DNA of 52,347 bases from Deltaproteobacteria bacterium (GCA_021813445.1 JAKAKP010000130.1:1-52347); one strand, 5' to 3'. Numbered from the stretch's first letter, positions 29,983 to 38,918 are shown. The notes: generated by a model not told the origin, from the letters alone. Numbers and translations: made by a program.

Positions 29983-30225
29983 ATGAAAGTGGGCAGTGAC
30001 CAGTGGTCAGTAATTAGTGAAAAAGACCGGGAACCGCCGGAGTACCTCATGGGACTCACCTATATCCATAAAAATTGCGAAATCTACCTGGGGGAGGAGA
30101 ATACCTACCGGGAGGACATGACTTCTCTCCCTCTGGATTGTATTATTACAGAAGAGGAATATATCGCCCTGCCGCCGGAGAAAAAAAAGAACTACGAGGT
30201 CCTGGTGCCTAAGCCGGAAAAATAG
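29983..30225 (+). CDS. Small hypothetical protein
   Basis: This frame of up to 80 codons starts immediately after the attachment site. It reads MGLTYIHKNCEIYLGEENTY and DCIITEEEYIALPPEKKKN further on. The first 20 codons overlap a dispersed CAGTGACCAGTGGTCAG-type repeat and are doubtful; ATG 30049 would give a 58-residue protein. No ribosome site is obvious. It may be a real small protein or chance coding. Confidence 0.35.
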   Translation: MKVGSDQWSVISEKDREPPEYLMGLTYIHKNCEIYLGEENTYREDMTSLPLDCIITEEEYIALPPEKKKNYEVLVPKPEK

Positions 30226-30347
30226 GAGCCGGGGGCCAGGGAGCAGGGTGCAGGGGCGCATAGGGCGGGCATTGCCCGCCATTTTGATGTTTATCTCGAT
30301 ATCTTAATCCGCAATTTCTTGGCTAAGCGGGGTAAACCGGGTATATA

Positions 30348-30412
30348 TAAAAGGTGTCCAAGCAGAGCTTGGACGGAAAATCTGCCTTCCCAAGCTGAGC
30401 TTGGGAACGAGA
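30348..30412. repeat. Dispersed hairpin repeat, copy 1
   Basis: GGTGTCCAAGCAGAGCTTGG and a following TTCCCAAGCTGAGCTTGGGA form two adjacent hairpins. A direct copy lies at 31073-31136. Such short palindromic repeats between genes are common in this type of genome. Confidence 0.75.
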
Positions 30413-30418
30413 GGGAAA

Positions 30419-30512
30419 GTCCCCCTTTTCTAAAGGGGGATTTGGGGGGATTATGAGGCGATTGCTAATATCCCCCGCCCCCCTTTAGAAAAGGGGGGAG
30501 CAATATTGCTGA
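30419..30512. repeat. Long inverted repeat (MITE-like)
   Basis: CCCCCTTTTCTAAAGGGGGA at 30421 and CCCCCCTTTAGAAAAGGGGG near 30480 form a large imperfect palindrome around GATTATGAGGCGATTGCTAA. It lies between the element and the tRNA gene. No gene is supported from 30226 to 30532. Confidence 0.6.
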
Positions 30513-30532
30513 AGATAAAGTTTATCCTTAGC

Positions 30533-30625
30533 GGAGAGATGCCCGAGAGGCTGAAGGGGCACGATTGGAAATCGTGTGAGCGCCTAATAAGTGCTCCGAG
30601 GGTTCGAATCCCTCTCTCTCCGCCA
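30533..30625 (+). tRNA. tRNA-Ser (GGA)
   Basis: The acceptor GGAGAGA pairs with TCTCTCC, followed by discriminator G and encoded CCA. The anticodon arm CACGA-TTGGAAA-TCGTG carries anticodon GGA. A long variable arm is present, as in class II tRNAs, and the T-loop reads TTCGAAT. It is about 550 bases right of the attachment site and differs from that site's tRNA fragment in the T-stem and acceptor, so it was not the target. Confidence 0.95.
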
Positions 30626-30690
30626 CTTGCATTTGTCAACAGCCGGGCCTACTTTTTCTCTGAGTTTTCAAAATAAGAAGGATTAGGGAT

Positions 30691-31068
30691 ATGCCTAACA
30701 TCGTGCACTTTGAGATTCCCGCAGACGATGTGGAGCGCGCCCGGAAATTCTATGGAGAGCTGTTTGGCTGGAAGATCGAGAAATTCACCGGCCCCACCCC
30801 CATCGACTACTGGTCGATCACGACCGGCAAGGAAGCAGGCCAGATGGGCATCGACGGGGGCATGATGCAACGCCAGGACCCCCGGCAGCAGACCATCGTC
30901 TATATCGATGTGCCGTCGGTGGATGAATACATGGACAAGGCAAAGAAATTAGGCGGCAGCGTCTGCGTCCCCAAAATGGCGGTGCCCGGCATGGGCTACT
31001 TCGCCGTCTGTCTCGATCCGGAAAATAACGGTTTCGGTATTTGGGAGTGCGACGCCAACGCCAAGTAG
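30691..31068 (+). CDS. VOC-family (glyoxalase-like) protein
   Basis: This 125-residue protein has two beta-alpha-beta-beta-beta modules typical of the vicinal oxygen chelate fold: MPNIVHFEIPADDVERARKF followed by YGELFGWK in the first, and LDPENNGFGIWECDA closing the second. Possible metal ligands are His6 and Glu120. The family covers glyoxalases, dioxygenases and resistance proteins, so the substrate cannot be told. A plausible ribosome site, AAGGATTAGGG, precedes the start. Confidence 0.85.
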   Translation: MPNIVHFEIPADDVERARKFYGELFGWKIEKFTGPTPIDYWSITTGKEAGQMGIDGGMMQRQDPRQQTIVYIDVPSVDEYMDKAKKLGGSVCVPKMAVPGMGYFAVCLDPENNGFGIWECDANAK

Positions 31069-31072
31069 ATAG

Positions 31073-31136
31073 ATAAGGTGTCCAAGCAGAGCTTGGACGG
31101 ATAATCGGCGTTCCCCAGCAGAGCTGAGGAACGAGT
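31073..31136. repeat. Dispersed hairpin repeat, copy 2
   Basis: This copy shares the exact GGTGTCCAAGCAGAGCTTGG core with 30348-30412, followed by a second hairpin TTCCCCAGCAGAGCTGAGGA. It lies between the VOC gene and dnaX and is followed by a low-complexity TGGCCCC run. Confidence 0.75.
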
Positions 31137-31181
31137 GCAGCTAACTGGCCCCTGGCCCCTGGCCCCTGACCCCTGATCACT

Positions 31182-32843
31182 ATGTCCTACCAAGTCCTGG
31201 CCCGGAAATGGCGACCGCAGACCTTTGAGGCAGTGGTGGGCCAGGAGCCCATCACCCGCACCCTGCAAAACGCCATCTCCCAGGGCCGCATCGCCCATGC
31301 CTTTTTGTTCAGCGGCCCCCGGGGAGTGGGGAAGACCTCGGTGGCCCGCATCCTGGCCAAGGCCCTGAACTGCCAGGCAGGCCCCACCCCCCACCCCTGC
31401 AACCAGTGCCAGTCCTGCCTGGAGATCACCCTTGGGTCCTCCATGGATGTCCTGGAAATCGACGGCGCGTCCAACCGGGGGATTGACGAAGTCCGGGACC
31501 TGCGGGAAAAGATCAAGTATCTGCCTACCCACGGCCAATATAAAGTTTATATAATTGATGAAGTGCATATGCTCACCAAGGAGGCCTTCAACGCCCTGTT
31601 GAAGACCCTGGAAGAGCCCCCGGCCCACGCGGTCTTTGTCCTGGCCACCACCGAGCCCCACAAGGTGCCGGCCACCATCCTCTCCCGCTGCCAGCGCTAT
31701 GATTTCCGGCGCATTCCCACGGCCCTGATTAAATCGCACCTGGAGAAGCTGGCTGGCCAGGAAGGCTGGCAGATCGAGCCCGAGGGCCTGGCCCTGATCG
31801 CCCGGGAGGCGGAAGGGGGCCTCCGGGACGCCCAGGGCTTCCTGGACCAGGTGGTGACCTTCGGGGGCGAGAAGATCTCCGCCGCGGAGATCGCCCGCAT
31901 CCTGGGGGTCACGGAGCGGGGCTCGCTGCTGAAGGCCCTCCAGGCCATTGTCCAGCGCCAGGGCCCGGCCCTGCTGGAACTGATCGACGATCTCTATAAC
32001 CAGGGCCATGATTTGCAGCGCTTCTACCAGGATCTGACCTTATACGCCCGGCATCTCCTGCTGGCCGGGCTGCACCCCGAGGCCCGGCACCTGGTGGCGG
32101 TGGCCGACCAGGAGTTCGAAGAGATCGCCCAACTGGCCCGCCAGGCGCCCCCGGTGCACCTGCAGAACCTGCTCAGCGTCCTGCTCCAGGGGGAAGAGGA
32201 ATTGAAACGGGCCCCCCAGCCCCGGCTGGCATTGGAGGTCCTGCTCCTGCGGTTGATCCACCTGGAGCCGGTGCAGCCGGTGAGCGCCTGGCTGGCCCGG
32301 TTGGAGGACCTGGAGAAGCGTTTGGGTTCGGGGCAGGGGAGGGTGTCAACTCCGCCTGCCAGGGCCGCCGCGGTGTCAGAAGCCGCGGCCCCGGCGCCGC
32401 CGGCGTCACCTGCTAAGGTAGTGGCCCCGGCGTCCCCGGCCGCAACTGCGCCCGCCGCGCCTACCGCTCCCGGAAACGATTCAGATTTGGCAGCCAGGTG
32501 GCAGCAGTTCTTGCAATATATCGAGGAGCAGGGAGAAGCTCCCCTCTATGGCAAGATTTCCCAATGCCGTTTGCTGGGCCTGACCGACCACCGCCTGCAA
32601 GTGGAAGCGGGACGCTCTTGGAACGCGGTGGGTGCCAGTCACGAAGCCCGTTTGCAGGAGTTGGCCCGGACCTTTTTCGGCCCCCAATATTCCGTAGAAA
32701 TTAAGGCCCAGGAAAAAAAAAGGGCCGCTAAGGCCCCGGCTGCCGCCAAAAAGCCGGTGGACCTGGACACCCTCAAACAGCAGGCGTTAGAGATTTTCGG
32801 GGGCCAATGGGTCGCCCCCCCGGGGAAGGAGGAACCCCAGTGA
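31182..32843 (+). CDS. dnaX: DNA polymerase III subunit gamma/tau
   Basis: This 553-residue protein is the clamp-loader ATPase of the replicative polymerase. It shows SYQVLARKWRPQTFEAVVGQ, Walker A GPRGVGKT (about 45-52), a four-Cys zinc site (CQAGPTPHPCNQCQSC), Walker B IIDEVHML and the SRC box (LSRCQRYDF). An Ala/Pro-rich linker (about 395-430) leads to the tau-type C-terminal region. The start is 31182. The ybaB start overlaps its stop, as in many bacteria. Confidence 0.97.
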   Translation: MSYQVLARKWRPQTFEAVVGQEPITRTLQNAISQGRIAHAFLFSGPRGVGKTSVARILAKALNCQAGPTPHPCNQCQSCLEITLGSSMDVLEIDGASNRGIDEVRDLREKIKYLPTHGQYKVYIIDEVHMLTKEAFNALLKTLEEPPAHAVFVLATTEPHKVPATILSRCQRYDFRRIPTALIKSHLEKLAGQEGWQIEPEGLALIAREAEGGLRDAQGFLDQVVTFGGEKISAAEIARILGVTERGSLLKALQAIVQRQGPALLELIDDLYNQGHDLQRFYQDLTLYARHLLLAGLHPEARHLVAVADQEFEEIAQLARQAPPVHLQNLLSVLLQGEEELKRAPQPRLALEVLLLRLIHLEPVQPVSAWLARLEDLEKRLGSGQGRVSTPPARAAAVSEAAAPAPPASPAKVVAPASPAATAPAAPTAPGNDSDLAARWQQFLQYIEEQGEAPLYGKISQCRLLGLTDHRLQVEAGRSWNAVGASHEARLQELARTFFGPQYSVEIKAQEKKRAAKAPAAAKKPVDLDTLKQQALEIFGGQWVAPPGKEEPQ

Positions 32844-33151
32844 AGAACCTGGCGGGCCTGATGAAACAGGCCCAGAAACTGCAATCCAAGATGGCGGAAA
32901 TGCAGGCGGAGGTGGGCAACCGCACGGTCACCGCCCAGGCCGGCGGCGGCATGGTGGAGGCGGAAGTCAACGGCCGCCTGGAACTGGTGCGGCTGCGCAT
33001 CGATCCGGAAGTGGCCACCCCTGATGACGTGGATATGCTCCAGGACCTGATCCTGGCCGCAGTCAACGAAGCCCTGAATCGGGCCCGGGAAATGATGGCC
33101 CAGGAAATGGCGAAGTTGACGGGGGGCATGCAGATTCCCGGCATGTTTTAG
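32840..33151 (+). CDS. ybaB: Nucleoid-associated protein YbaB/EbfC
   Basis: This 103-residue protein shows the YbaB pattern LAGLMKQAQKLQSKMAEMQA, EVNGRLELVRLRIDPEV and MLQDLILAAVNEAL. It is a small dimer that binds DNA. The GTG at 32840 overlaps the dnaX stop (GTGA) and has GGAAGGAGG upstream, so it is preferred to a longer frame. The dnaX-ybaB-recR order is conserved. Confidence 0.94.
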   Translation: MKNLAGLMKQAQKLQSKMAEMQAEVGNRTVTAQAGGGMVEAEVNGRLELVRLRIDPEVATPDDVDMLQDLILAAVNEALNRAREMMAQEMAKLTGGMQIPGMF

Positions 33152-33275
33152 AGACAGGGGCAGGGGTCGGGGATCAGGGGCAAGATGGGATGGTACTGCT
33201 CCTTTTCCCTTAATTTTGTTGCCCCTGGATTATCCTAATCATTTGATCTTAAAGGTCTTTAACTCCCTCCCCCTT

Positions 33276-33301
33276 GAGGGGGGAGGGGTGGGGTGGGGGT
33301 G
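33276..33301 (+). repeat. G-rich tract, dispersed repeat
   Basis: The run GAGGGGGGAGGGGTGGGGTG plus GGGGTG between ybaB and recR has four or more G tracts and could form a G-quadruplex. It resembles widespread intergenic repeats. The surrounding 250 bases hold no gene. Confidence 0.5.
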
Positions 33302-33404
33302 AAAACGCTGGCAATCACGCCAAGCTACTCATTCCTCTAACGGACATTATACGGGCAATACCTGCAAAAGATAACATCCCTAATCCATCGCTATTGAGGA
33401 ACCG

Positions 33405-34010
33405 ATGTCCAAAGGCGCATACCCCGCGGCGTTGCGACGCGTTATCGCCGCTTTGAGCAAATGGCCCGGAATTGGTGAAAAGACCGCGGCCCGCATGGCC
33501 ATGTATCTGCTCCGGGCCCCTAAGGGGGAAGTGGGGGAACTGGCCCAAGCGTTGCTGGAGTTAAAGGAAAAGATACGGCTCTGCCGCCGCTGTTACGCGT
33601 TTGCCGATGCCGATCTCTGCCCCTTGTGCGCCGATCCCGAACGTCGCACCGGGCAGATCCTGGTGGTGGCGGACCCCGGGGACCTGCTGGCCCTGGAGAA
33701 AATCGGCTGGTTCCGGGGCCAATACCACGTCCTGGGGGGCCTGCTTTCGCCCCTGGAGGGCGTGGGCCCGGATGATCTGCGCATCCGGGAACTTTTGGAA
33801 CGGGTCCGGGCGGAGGGCATTCAGGAAGTGATCCTGGCCCTGAACCCCAGTCTGGAAGGGGAGGCCACCACCACCTACCTGGGGCAGGAACTGCGCCCCC
33901 TGGGCGTGAAGGTGAGCCGCATCGCCTACGGCCTGCCCATGGGCGGCGATATCAAATACACCGACCAGCAGACCCTGAAAGAGGCCTTGAGCCATCGGGT
34001 GGAGGCGTAA
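33405..34010 (+). CDS. recR: Recombination mediator RecR
   Basis: This 201-residue protein has a helix-hairpin-helix (LSKWPGIGEKTAARMAMYLL), a four-Cys zinc finger (CRRCYAFADADLCPLC) and a Toprim domain (ILVVADPGDLLALEKIGWF). It works with RecF/RecO to load RecA at single-strand gaps. GAGGAACCG precedes the start. Length matches the family. Confidence 0.97.
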   Translation: MSKGAYPAALRRVIAALSKWPGIGEKTAARMAMYLLRAPKGEVGELAQALLELKEKIRLCRRCYAFADADLCPLCADPERRTGQILVVADPGDLLALEKIGWFRGQYHVLGGLLSPLEGVGPDDLRIRELLERVRAEGIQEVILALNPSLEGEATTTYLGQELRPLGVKVSRIAYGLPMGGDIKYTDQQTLKEALSHRVEA

Positions 34011-34014
34011 GCAG

Positions 34015-35028
34015 GTGTCTACCCCTGGCCGCTCCCAGGAAATCAGCCCTACCGTCATCATGCGCAACGTCTACGGAGTATACCAATCCCTGGCCATGGT
34101 GGCGGGGATGGAACTGGACGTTTTCACTCCCCTGAAGGATGGTCCTCTGGATGCTGCCGCCTTGGCGCAAACCCTGGGGGTGCAGACGGCTAAATTGACG
34201 CCCCTGCTCTACGCCCTGGTGACCGCAGGCCTGCTGACGGTGGAGAACGGGACTTTCGCCAACACCGCTGAGTCCCAGGCCTTCCTGGTGCGGGGCCGCC
34301 CCCAATATCTGGGGGGCTTACACGGATTCTATAAGAAGTTGTGGCAGGCCACTTTTCAGACCGCGGCCAGCATCCGTACGGGCCAACCCCAGGCCAAGCT
34401 CGACTGGCTGGCTTTGCCCGGGGAGCAACTGGCCAACTATTTTCAGGGGCAATACCCCAGCAGCCTCCGGGCTGGCCGGGAACTGGCCGGGATCATTGAT
34501 TTTTCCCGGTTTCAGAGCCTGCTGGACGCCGGAGGCGGGACCGGGGGAGTCTGCACCGGCATTTGCGAGGCCTACCCGGAGCTGCGCGGCACGGTGGCTG
34601 ATTTGCCCGAAGTGGCCACTATTTCCCCTCGCTTCATTGCTGAAGCGAAGATGGCCGAGAGGATCGGGGTGGCCGCGGTGGACCTCACCGCCCAGCCGCC
34701 CGCGGGGCGCTATGACGCCGCGGTGGTGCGGGCCTTGCTCCAGGTGTTACCCGCAGTCCAGGCCCCAAAGGTAATACAAAATATTTATCAGGCCCTGGAG
34801 AGTGGCGGCGAAATCTATATTATCGGTAGCATCCTGGAGGACAACTGCCTGGGGCCGCCTGCATCCATCGGTTTCAGCCTGGTCTTCCTCAATCTCTATG
34901 ATGACGGGCAATCGTATACGGAGCAAGAGCACCGGCAGTGGTTGGCTGCCGCGGGCTTCAAAGATATCTCCATCCAACATAACGCCACCATCGATGGCCT
35001 GGGGCTGGTGCGCGGCCGCAAACCGTAA
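34015..35028 (+). CDS. SAM-dependent methyltransferase (O-methyltransferase type)
   Basis: This 337-residue protein has an N-terminal dimerisation winged helix (AMVAGMELDVFTPLKDGPLD and LTPLLYALVTAGLL) and a Rossmann SAM-binding domain (LLDAGGGTGGVCTGICEAYP). The layout is that of class-II O-methyltransferases such as acetylserotonin or tetracenomycin methyltransferases and BchU. It starts at GTG 34015, five bases after the recR stop. The substrate is unknown. Confidence 0.82.
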   Translation: MSTPGRSQEISPTVIMRNVYGVYQSLAMVAGMELDVFTPLKDGPLDAAALAQTLGVQTAKLTPLLYALVTAGLLTVENGTFANTAESQAFLVRGRPQYLGGLHGFYKKLWQATFQTAASIRTGQPQAKLDWLALPGEQLANYFQGQYPSSLRAGRELAGIIDFSRFQSLLDAGGGTGGVCTGICEAYPELRGTVADLPEVATISPRFIAEAKMAERIGVAAVDLTAQPPAGRYDAAVVRALLQVLPAVQAPKVIQNIYQALESGGEIYIIGSILEDNCLGPPASIGFSLVFLNLYDDGQSYTEQEHRQWLAAAGFKDISIQHNATIDGLGLVRGRKP

Positions 35029-35039
35029 CGGCAAATACC

Positions 35040-35894
35040 ATGATGCCCGTAATCTTCAGTGTGGACGTGGAGGACTGGTTCCACATCCTGGATGTGGGCG
35101 CGCCGGTCATAGAGGATTGGGAGCGCCTCCCCAGCCGGCTGGAGGCCAATTTCCGGCGGTTCCTGGACCTGGGCGCCGCCGCGGGGGTGCAGATTACCTG
35201 CTTTTTCCTGGGTTGGGCCGCGGCGCGGTTCCCGGCGTTGGTGCGGGAGGCCGCGGCCCAAGGCCACGAGGTAGCCTCCCACGGCTTCGGGCACCGGCTG
35301 GTGTACGAACAAAGCCCCAAGGAATTTTACGAAGATGTCCGTCGAGCCCGTCTGCTCCTGGAGGACCTCCTGGGCCAGCCGGTTCAGGGGTACCGTGGTC
35401 CGGGTTTTTCGGTGACCAAAGAGACCCCCTGGTTTTTTGAGGAACTGGTGAAAGCCGGTTATGCTTATGATTCCACCGTCTTTCCTGCGGCCCGGGGGCA
35501 CGGCGGCCTGAAATTGGAGCGCTATGCCCCTTTTCGGATGCAGACCCCATCCGGTCCCCTGGTGGAGTTTCCGGTCACGGTGGTGGACGTGGGCGGCAGG
35601 CCCAGATGCTTTTTCGGGGGAGGCTACCTCCGGCTCTTTCCCTATGCCGTGGTGCGCCTGATGACCCGGCGGGTGCTCCGGGAGGGCCGGCCCGCGGTCT
35701 TTTATGCCCATCCCCGGGAAATCGACCCGGATCATCCCCGGCTGCCCATGAGCCTCAAGCGGCGGTTTAAATCTTACGTGGGGTTGAGGTCCATGAAGGG
35801 GAAAATCCGCCGGGTGCTCCAGGATTTTCCCATTACCAGCTTTGCCCGCTTCCTGGCGGATTTCGGGGAGTCCCTGGAGGAAATGAGTCCATGA
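35040..35894 (+). CDS. Polysaccharide deacetylase (DUF3473 type)
   Basis: This protein of about 284 residues has the NodB-type core: SVDVEDWFH with the catalytic Asp and metal ligands, EVASHGFGHRLV, GYRGPGFSV and a C-terminal FYAHPREIDPDHPR. This form, with the DUF3473 extension, is typical of exopolysaccharide clusters linked to PEP-CTERM/exosortase systems. It removes acetyl groups from polysaccharides. It sits between two methyltransferase genes, without an exopolysaccharide cluster in view. Confidence 0.87.
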   Translation: MMPVIFSVDVEDWFHILDVGAPVIEDWERLPSRLEANFRRFLDLGAAAGVQITCFFLGWAAARFPALVREAAAQGHEVASHGFGHRLVYEQSPKEFYEDVRRARLLLEDLLGQPVQGYRGPGFSVTKETPWFFEELVKAGYAYDSTVFPAARGHGGLKLERYAPFRMQTPSGPLVEFPVTVVDVGGRPRCFFGGGYLRLFPYAVVRLMTRRVLREGRPAVFYAHPREIDPDHPRLPMSLKRRFKSYVGLRSMKGKIRRVLQDFPITSFARFLADFGESLEEMSP

Positions 35895-35964
35895 AAATAA
35901 TTGTTTTTCATATCCATTCAATAAGTTATCATATATTTGCAATATAGTTCTTGGGGATTGACGC

Positions 35965-36609
35965 ATGCCTGCAGCCGCAGACCGCACCTCGGAATTTTTT
36001 CAGGCCTACGCCCGGGACTTCGACGCCATCTATGGCACTCGCAACACCTGGCTCAACCGGCTCATCAACACCTTTTTGCGCCGCAGCATGAAACTGCGCT
36101 ATGAGGAGACCCTCAAGGGCTGCAGCCCCATTGCCGGGAAAACGGTGCTGGACGTGGGCTGCGGCCCGGGACATTACGCCGTGGCCCTGGCCCAAAAGGG
36201 CGCATCGTCCGTCCTGGGCCTGGACTTTGCCCCGGGGATGCTGGACCTGGCCCGGGTCCGGGCCGAACAAGCGGAAGTGGCAGAGCGCTGCCACTTTGAA
36301 GTTGCAGACTTTCTGACCTATCCCCTGCAAGAAACCTTTGATTATAGTGTAGTCATGGGCTTCATGGATTACGTGCGGGAGCCCGGGCCGGTGATCGCCA
36401 AGGTATTGCAGGCCACCCGGGGGAAGGCCTTTTTCAGTTTTCCCGCGGCCGGGGGCTTGCTGGCCTGGCAGCGGCGGCGGCGCTATCAGCGGCGCTGCGA
36501 CCTATTCCTTTACTCCGAATCCGATCTGAAAAAATTGTTTGGCAAAACGGGAGTCCGATGGGAACTCAAACGCCTTGCAAGGGATTATTTCGTTACGGTA
36601 TATTTATAG
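35965..36609 (+). CDS. Class I SAM-dependent methyltransferase
   Basis: The 214-residue product has motif I VLDVGCGPGHYAVALAQKGA and GLDFAPGMLDLAR, and motif II around FDYSVVMGFMDYV. The methyl acceptor is unknown. It is separated from the deacetylase gene by 70 AT-rich bases that contain no gene. It may be a polyketide- or lipid-type methyltransferase, but substrate residues cannot be read here. Confidence 0.82.
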   Translation: MPAAADRTSEFFQAYARDFDAIYGTRNTWLNRLINTFLRRSMKLRYEETLKGCSPIAGKTVLDVGCGPGHYAVALAQKGASSVLGLDFAPGMLDLARVRAEQAEVAERCHFEVADFLTYPLQETFDYSVVMGFMDYVREPGPVIAKVLQATRGKAFFSFPAAGGLLAWQRRRRYQRRCDLFLYSESDLKKLFGKTGVRWELKRLARDYFVTVYL

Positions 36610-36702
36610 GCAAATTAGGAATAAAATGTATGTTCTACACAGTTCGATTGATTTCCAAAGAAGAAGCTATGGTGTGAATGCCCTTAGAATGAGGTGAGGG
36701 TC

Positions 36703-36945
36703 ATGGAAGCGACGAACGATACGGAAGACCTGCTTCTTAAGGTCAAGGTTATCGCTGGAAGTCCCGAGGGTGATCTGCTGCGTAGGCTGGTAGACATCCT
36801 CTATGAGCGGAATGTAGCTCTGGAAGAGTACGATGATGAGCCGTTAACGCCGGAAGATTTGGAGGCGATTGAGAGGGGAAGGGAAGACATCAAACAAGGA
36901 AGATATCTCTCCCTGGAAGAATACCGGAGTGGCAAGCGTCTGTGA
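36703..36945 (+). CDS. Antitoxin of a RelE-type pair
   Basis: The 80-residue acidic product (MEATNDTEDLLLKVKVIAGS, then PLTPEDLEAIERGREDIKQG) is a typical small antitoxin preceding a RelE/ParE toxin. The ATG at 36703 follows GAGGTGAGGG, so it is preferred to upstream starts. It overlaps the toxin start (GTGA). The N-terminal part should bind DNA, the C-terminal helix the toxin. Confidence 0.75.
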   Translation: MEATNDTEDLLLKVKVIAGSPEGDLLRRLVDILYERNVALEEYDDEPLTPEDLEAIERGREDIKQGRYLSLEEYRSGKRL

Positions 36946-37208
36946 GATATACCGTCACCTTTGCCAAAGAGGCTATGCAGGCTCTAGACCGGATGGACAG
37001 AAAAACTGAAAAACGGATACAGGACCGGATTGATGAATTAGCAATCGACCCCTTTTCTTTTAGACTGTCGAAGCGATTGGTAACTACTTCAGAAGAACGT
37101 ACATCTAGAGTGGGGAGTTGGCGCATTGTTTATCTGGTTCACGATTTAGACCGGAAAATTGAAGTTCTTGCCGTCCGGCCACGCCAGAAAGCCTACAAGA
37201 AGCTCTAG
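36942..37208 (+). CDS. RelE/ParE-family toxin
   Basis: This 88-residue protein shows YTVTFAKEAMQALDRMDRKT, then RVGSWRIVYLVHDLDRKIEV and a VRPRQKAY end. This is the RelE/ParE fold. The GTG start overlaps the antitoxin stop, implying coupled translation. Members cut ribosome-bound mRNA or inhibit gyrase; the RVGSWRI box and final Arg/Tyr residues favour RelE-type activity. The pair lies on the chromosomal side of the window. Confidence 0.88.
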   Translation: MRYTVTFAKEAMQALDRMDRKTEKRIQDRIDELAIDPFSFRLSKRLVTTSEERTSRVGSWRIVYLVHDLDRKIEVLAVRPRQKAYKKL

Positions 37209-37243
37209 GCATTTTTAAACCAAAAGCTAAAAACCGTCCTTAA

Positions 37244-38350
37244 ATGTTTGATCGCCGGCTCGTCCAAAACTTTGATTGGCTCTTCCTGGCCCTGGTGTTG
37301 ATCATTGCCGCCATGGGTATCGTTAACCTCTATAGTGCCGGGTTCAACCGCACGCCCCTGGGAGCCACTCCCATCTATCTTAAGCAGATTTATTGGCTGG
37401 CGGTGGGGTTGATCCTCATGGGGGTGACGATACTCTATGACTACCGCCACCTGCAGAAGCTGGCCTACCCTTTGTATATCCTCACCATTATCTTGTTGCT
37501 GGCGGTGATGTTCGGCGGCAAAATGGTCTCCGGCTCCAGGCGCTGGCTGCCTCTGGGGCCCTTCGGATTTCAGCCCTCGGAACTGGCCAAGATCGCCATT
37601 ATTCTGGTGATGGCCCGCTACTTCAACCGGCGGCTGCCCGGTCCGCCCATGCGTTTTAAGGAACTCCTGGCCCCCATGGGTCTGGTGCTGCTGCCGGTGC
37701 TGCTGATCGTCAAACAGCCGGATCTGGGCTCCGGCCTCTTGGTGCTGCTGGTGGCCCTGTCCATGATTCTTTTTGTGGGCGTCAACTGGCGGACGCTGCT
37801 GGGCAGCACCATGTCCCTGGTGCTGCTCTCCCCGCTGATCTGGCATTTCCTGAAGGACTATCAGCGTCAAAGGGTGTTGACTTTTCTCAACCCCGAGCAT
37901 GACCCGCTGGGCGCGGGCTATCATATCATTCAGTCCAAGATTGCCGTGGGCTCCGGCCAGTTTTGGGGCAAGGGATTCCTTCACGGCACCCAGAGCCAGC
38001 TCCAGTTTCTGCCGGAGCAGCATACGGATTTCGTGTTCTCGGTCTTCGCCGAGGAGTGGGGTTTTGTCGGCTCGGTCTTTCTGCTCCTGCTGTTCACCGG
38101 GCTGACTCTCTGGGGTCTGCAGATCGCCCGGGATTGCAAGGAGAATTTCGGCCATCTTCTGGCCCTGGGGGTGGTCTCCCTGATCTTCTGGCAATTCTTC
38201 ATTAACCTGGGGATGGTCACGGGCCTGCTGCCGGTGGTGGGCATTCCCTTACCCCTGTTCAGTTACGGCGGCTCCTCCTTAATCACCACTCTTCTGGGGG
38301 TGGGATTTCTCTTGAATATTCGTATGCGTCGCTTCCTTTTCGGGGGGTAA
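37244..38350 (+). CDS. rodA: Rod-shape glycosyltransferase RodA
   Basis: This 368-residue membrane protein of the SEDS family has about ten membrane segments and the conserved blocks RWLPLGPFGFQPSELAKIA, QPDLGSGLL, GAGYHIIQSKIAVGSGQ and LPLFSYGGSSLI. RodA polymerises peptidoglycan glycan strands during elongation together with a class B penicillin-binding protein. It stands alone, with the ATP synthase operon downstream; no mreBCD genes are in view. FtsW and SpoVE are relatives; length and end fit RodA best. Confidence 0.9.
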   Translation: MFDRRLVQNFDWLFLALVLIIAAMGIVNLYSAGFNRTPLGATPIYLKQIYWLAVGLILMGVTILYDYRHLQKLAYPLYILTIILLLAVMFGGKMVSGSRRWLPLGPFGFQPSELAKIAIILVMARYFNRRLPGPPMRFKELLAPMGLVLLPVLLIVKQPDLGSGLLVLLVALSMILFVGVNWRTLLGSTMSLVLLSPLIWHFLKDYQRQRVLTFLNPEHDPLGAGYHIIQSKIAVGSGQFWGKGFLHGTQSQLQFLPEQHTDFVFSVFAEEWGFVGSVFLLLLFTGLTLWGLQIARDCKENFGHLLALGVVSLIFWQFFINLGMVTGLLPVVGIPLPLFSYGGSSLITTLLGVGFLLNIRMRRFLFGG

Positions 38351-38369
38351 ATTTTTTTGAAAATATTTT

Positions 38370-38397
38370 TTGACAGTGGGTTGAAAATAGGTTAAAA
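38370..38397 (+). promoter_or_regulatory. Possible promoter of the ATP synthase operon
   Basis: TTGACA (38370-38375) and TTAAAA (38392-38397) are 16 bases apart in the AT-rich gap ahead of atpF'. The -10 is imperfect. The position fits an operon promoter with a leader of about 85 bases. Confidence 0.4.
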
Positions 38398-38489
38398 GTG
38401 GAATTCGTGAAAAGTTACACATGGATTTGTTCCCCTTAAATCCGCAAAGCTTTTGAAATCATAAATACTTAACAAGGTGGCAGCTCAGG

Positions 38490-38918
38490 ATGATAGATTT
38501 TGACTGGACTTTAGGCGTACAAATCATCAATGTCTTGGTTTTGGTCTATCTTCTGAACCTGGTCCTGTACCGACCCATCCGCAAAAGCCTCAAAGATCGC
38601 CAGGAGCGGCTGCAGGCCTATGAAGCCGCGGTAGCCGAACTGGCGGAGAAGAGTCAAGGTCTTGCCGGAGAAATCCAGGAAAACCTGACTGCGGCCAGGC
38701 GCGCGGGGGTGGGCGAAAAAGAGGCCCGGCGTCAGCAAGGGGCCCAGGCCGAAGCTTCTCTGCTGGAGAAGGTGAAGCAGGAAGTGGACGCGGAATGGAC
38801 CAAGGTGGAAAAGAAGATCAAAGAAGACATGAACAAGGCCCGGAAATCCTTAAAGGACCAGGCCCAATCCTTTGCCCAGGTGATGGCCGCGAAGATTTTG
38901 GGGAGGGAGCTCTCATGA
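38490..38918 (+). CDS. atpF': ATP synthase subunit b'
   Basis: This 142-residue protein has one N-terminal membrane segment (VQIINVLVLVYLLNLVLY) and a long helical stalk (RPIRKSLKDRQERLQAYEAA). It is the first of two b-type genes, so the peripheral stalk is probably a b/b' heterodimer. The start follows AAGGTGGCAGCTCAGG. It overlaps the next gene by ATGA. The a and c subunit genes are not beside it, as in many related anaerobes. Confidence 0.9.
   Translation: MIDFDWTLGVQIINVLVLVYLLNLVLYRPIRKSLKDRQERLQAYEAAVAELAEKSQGLAGEIQENLTAARRAGVGEKEARRQQGAQAEASLLEKVKQEVDAEWTKVEKKIKEDMNKARKSLKDQAQSFAQVMAAKILGRELS

Noticed and set aside
30533-30625. tRNA-Ser(GGA) as the integration target of the element
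   Set aside because: Its T-stem and acceptor differ from the attachment fragment at 29949-29980, and it is intact 550 bases beyond the boundary.
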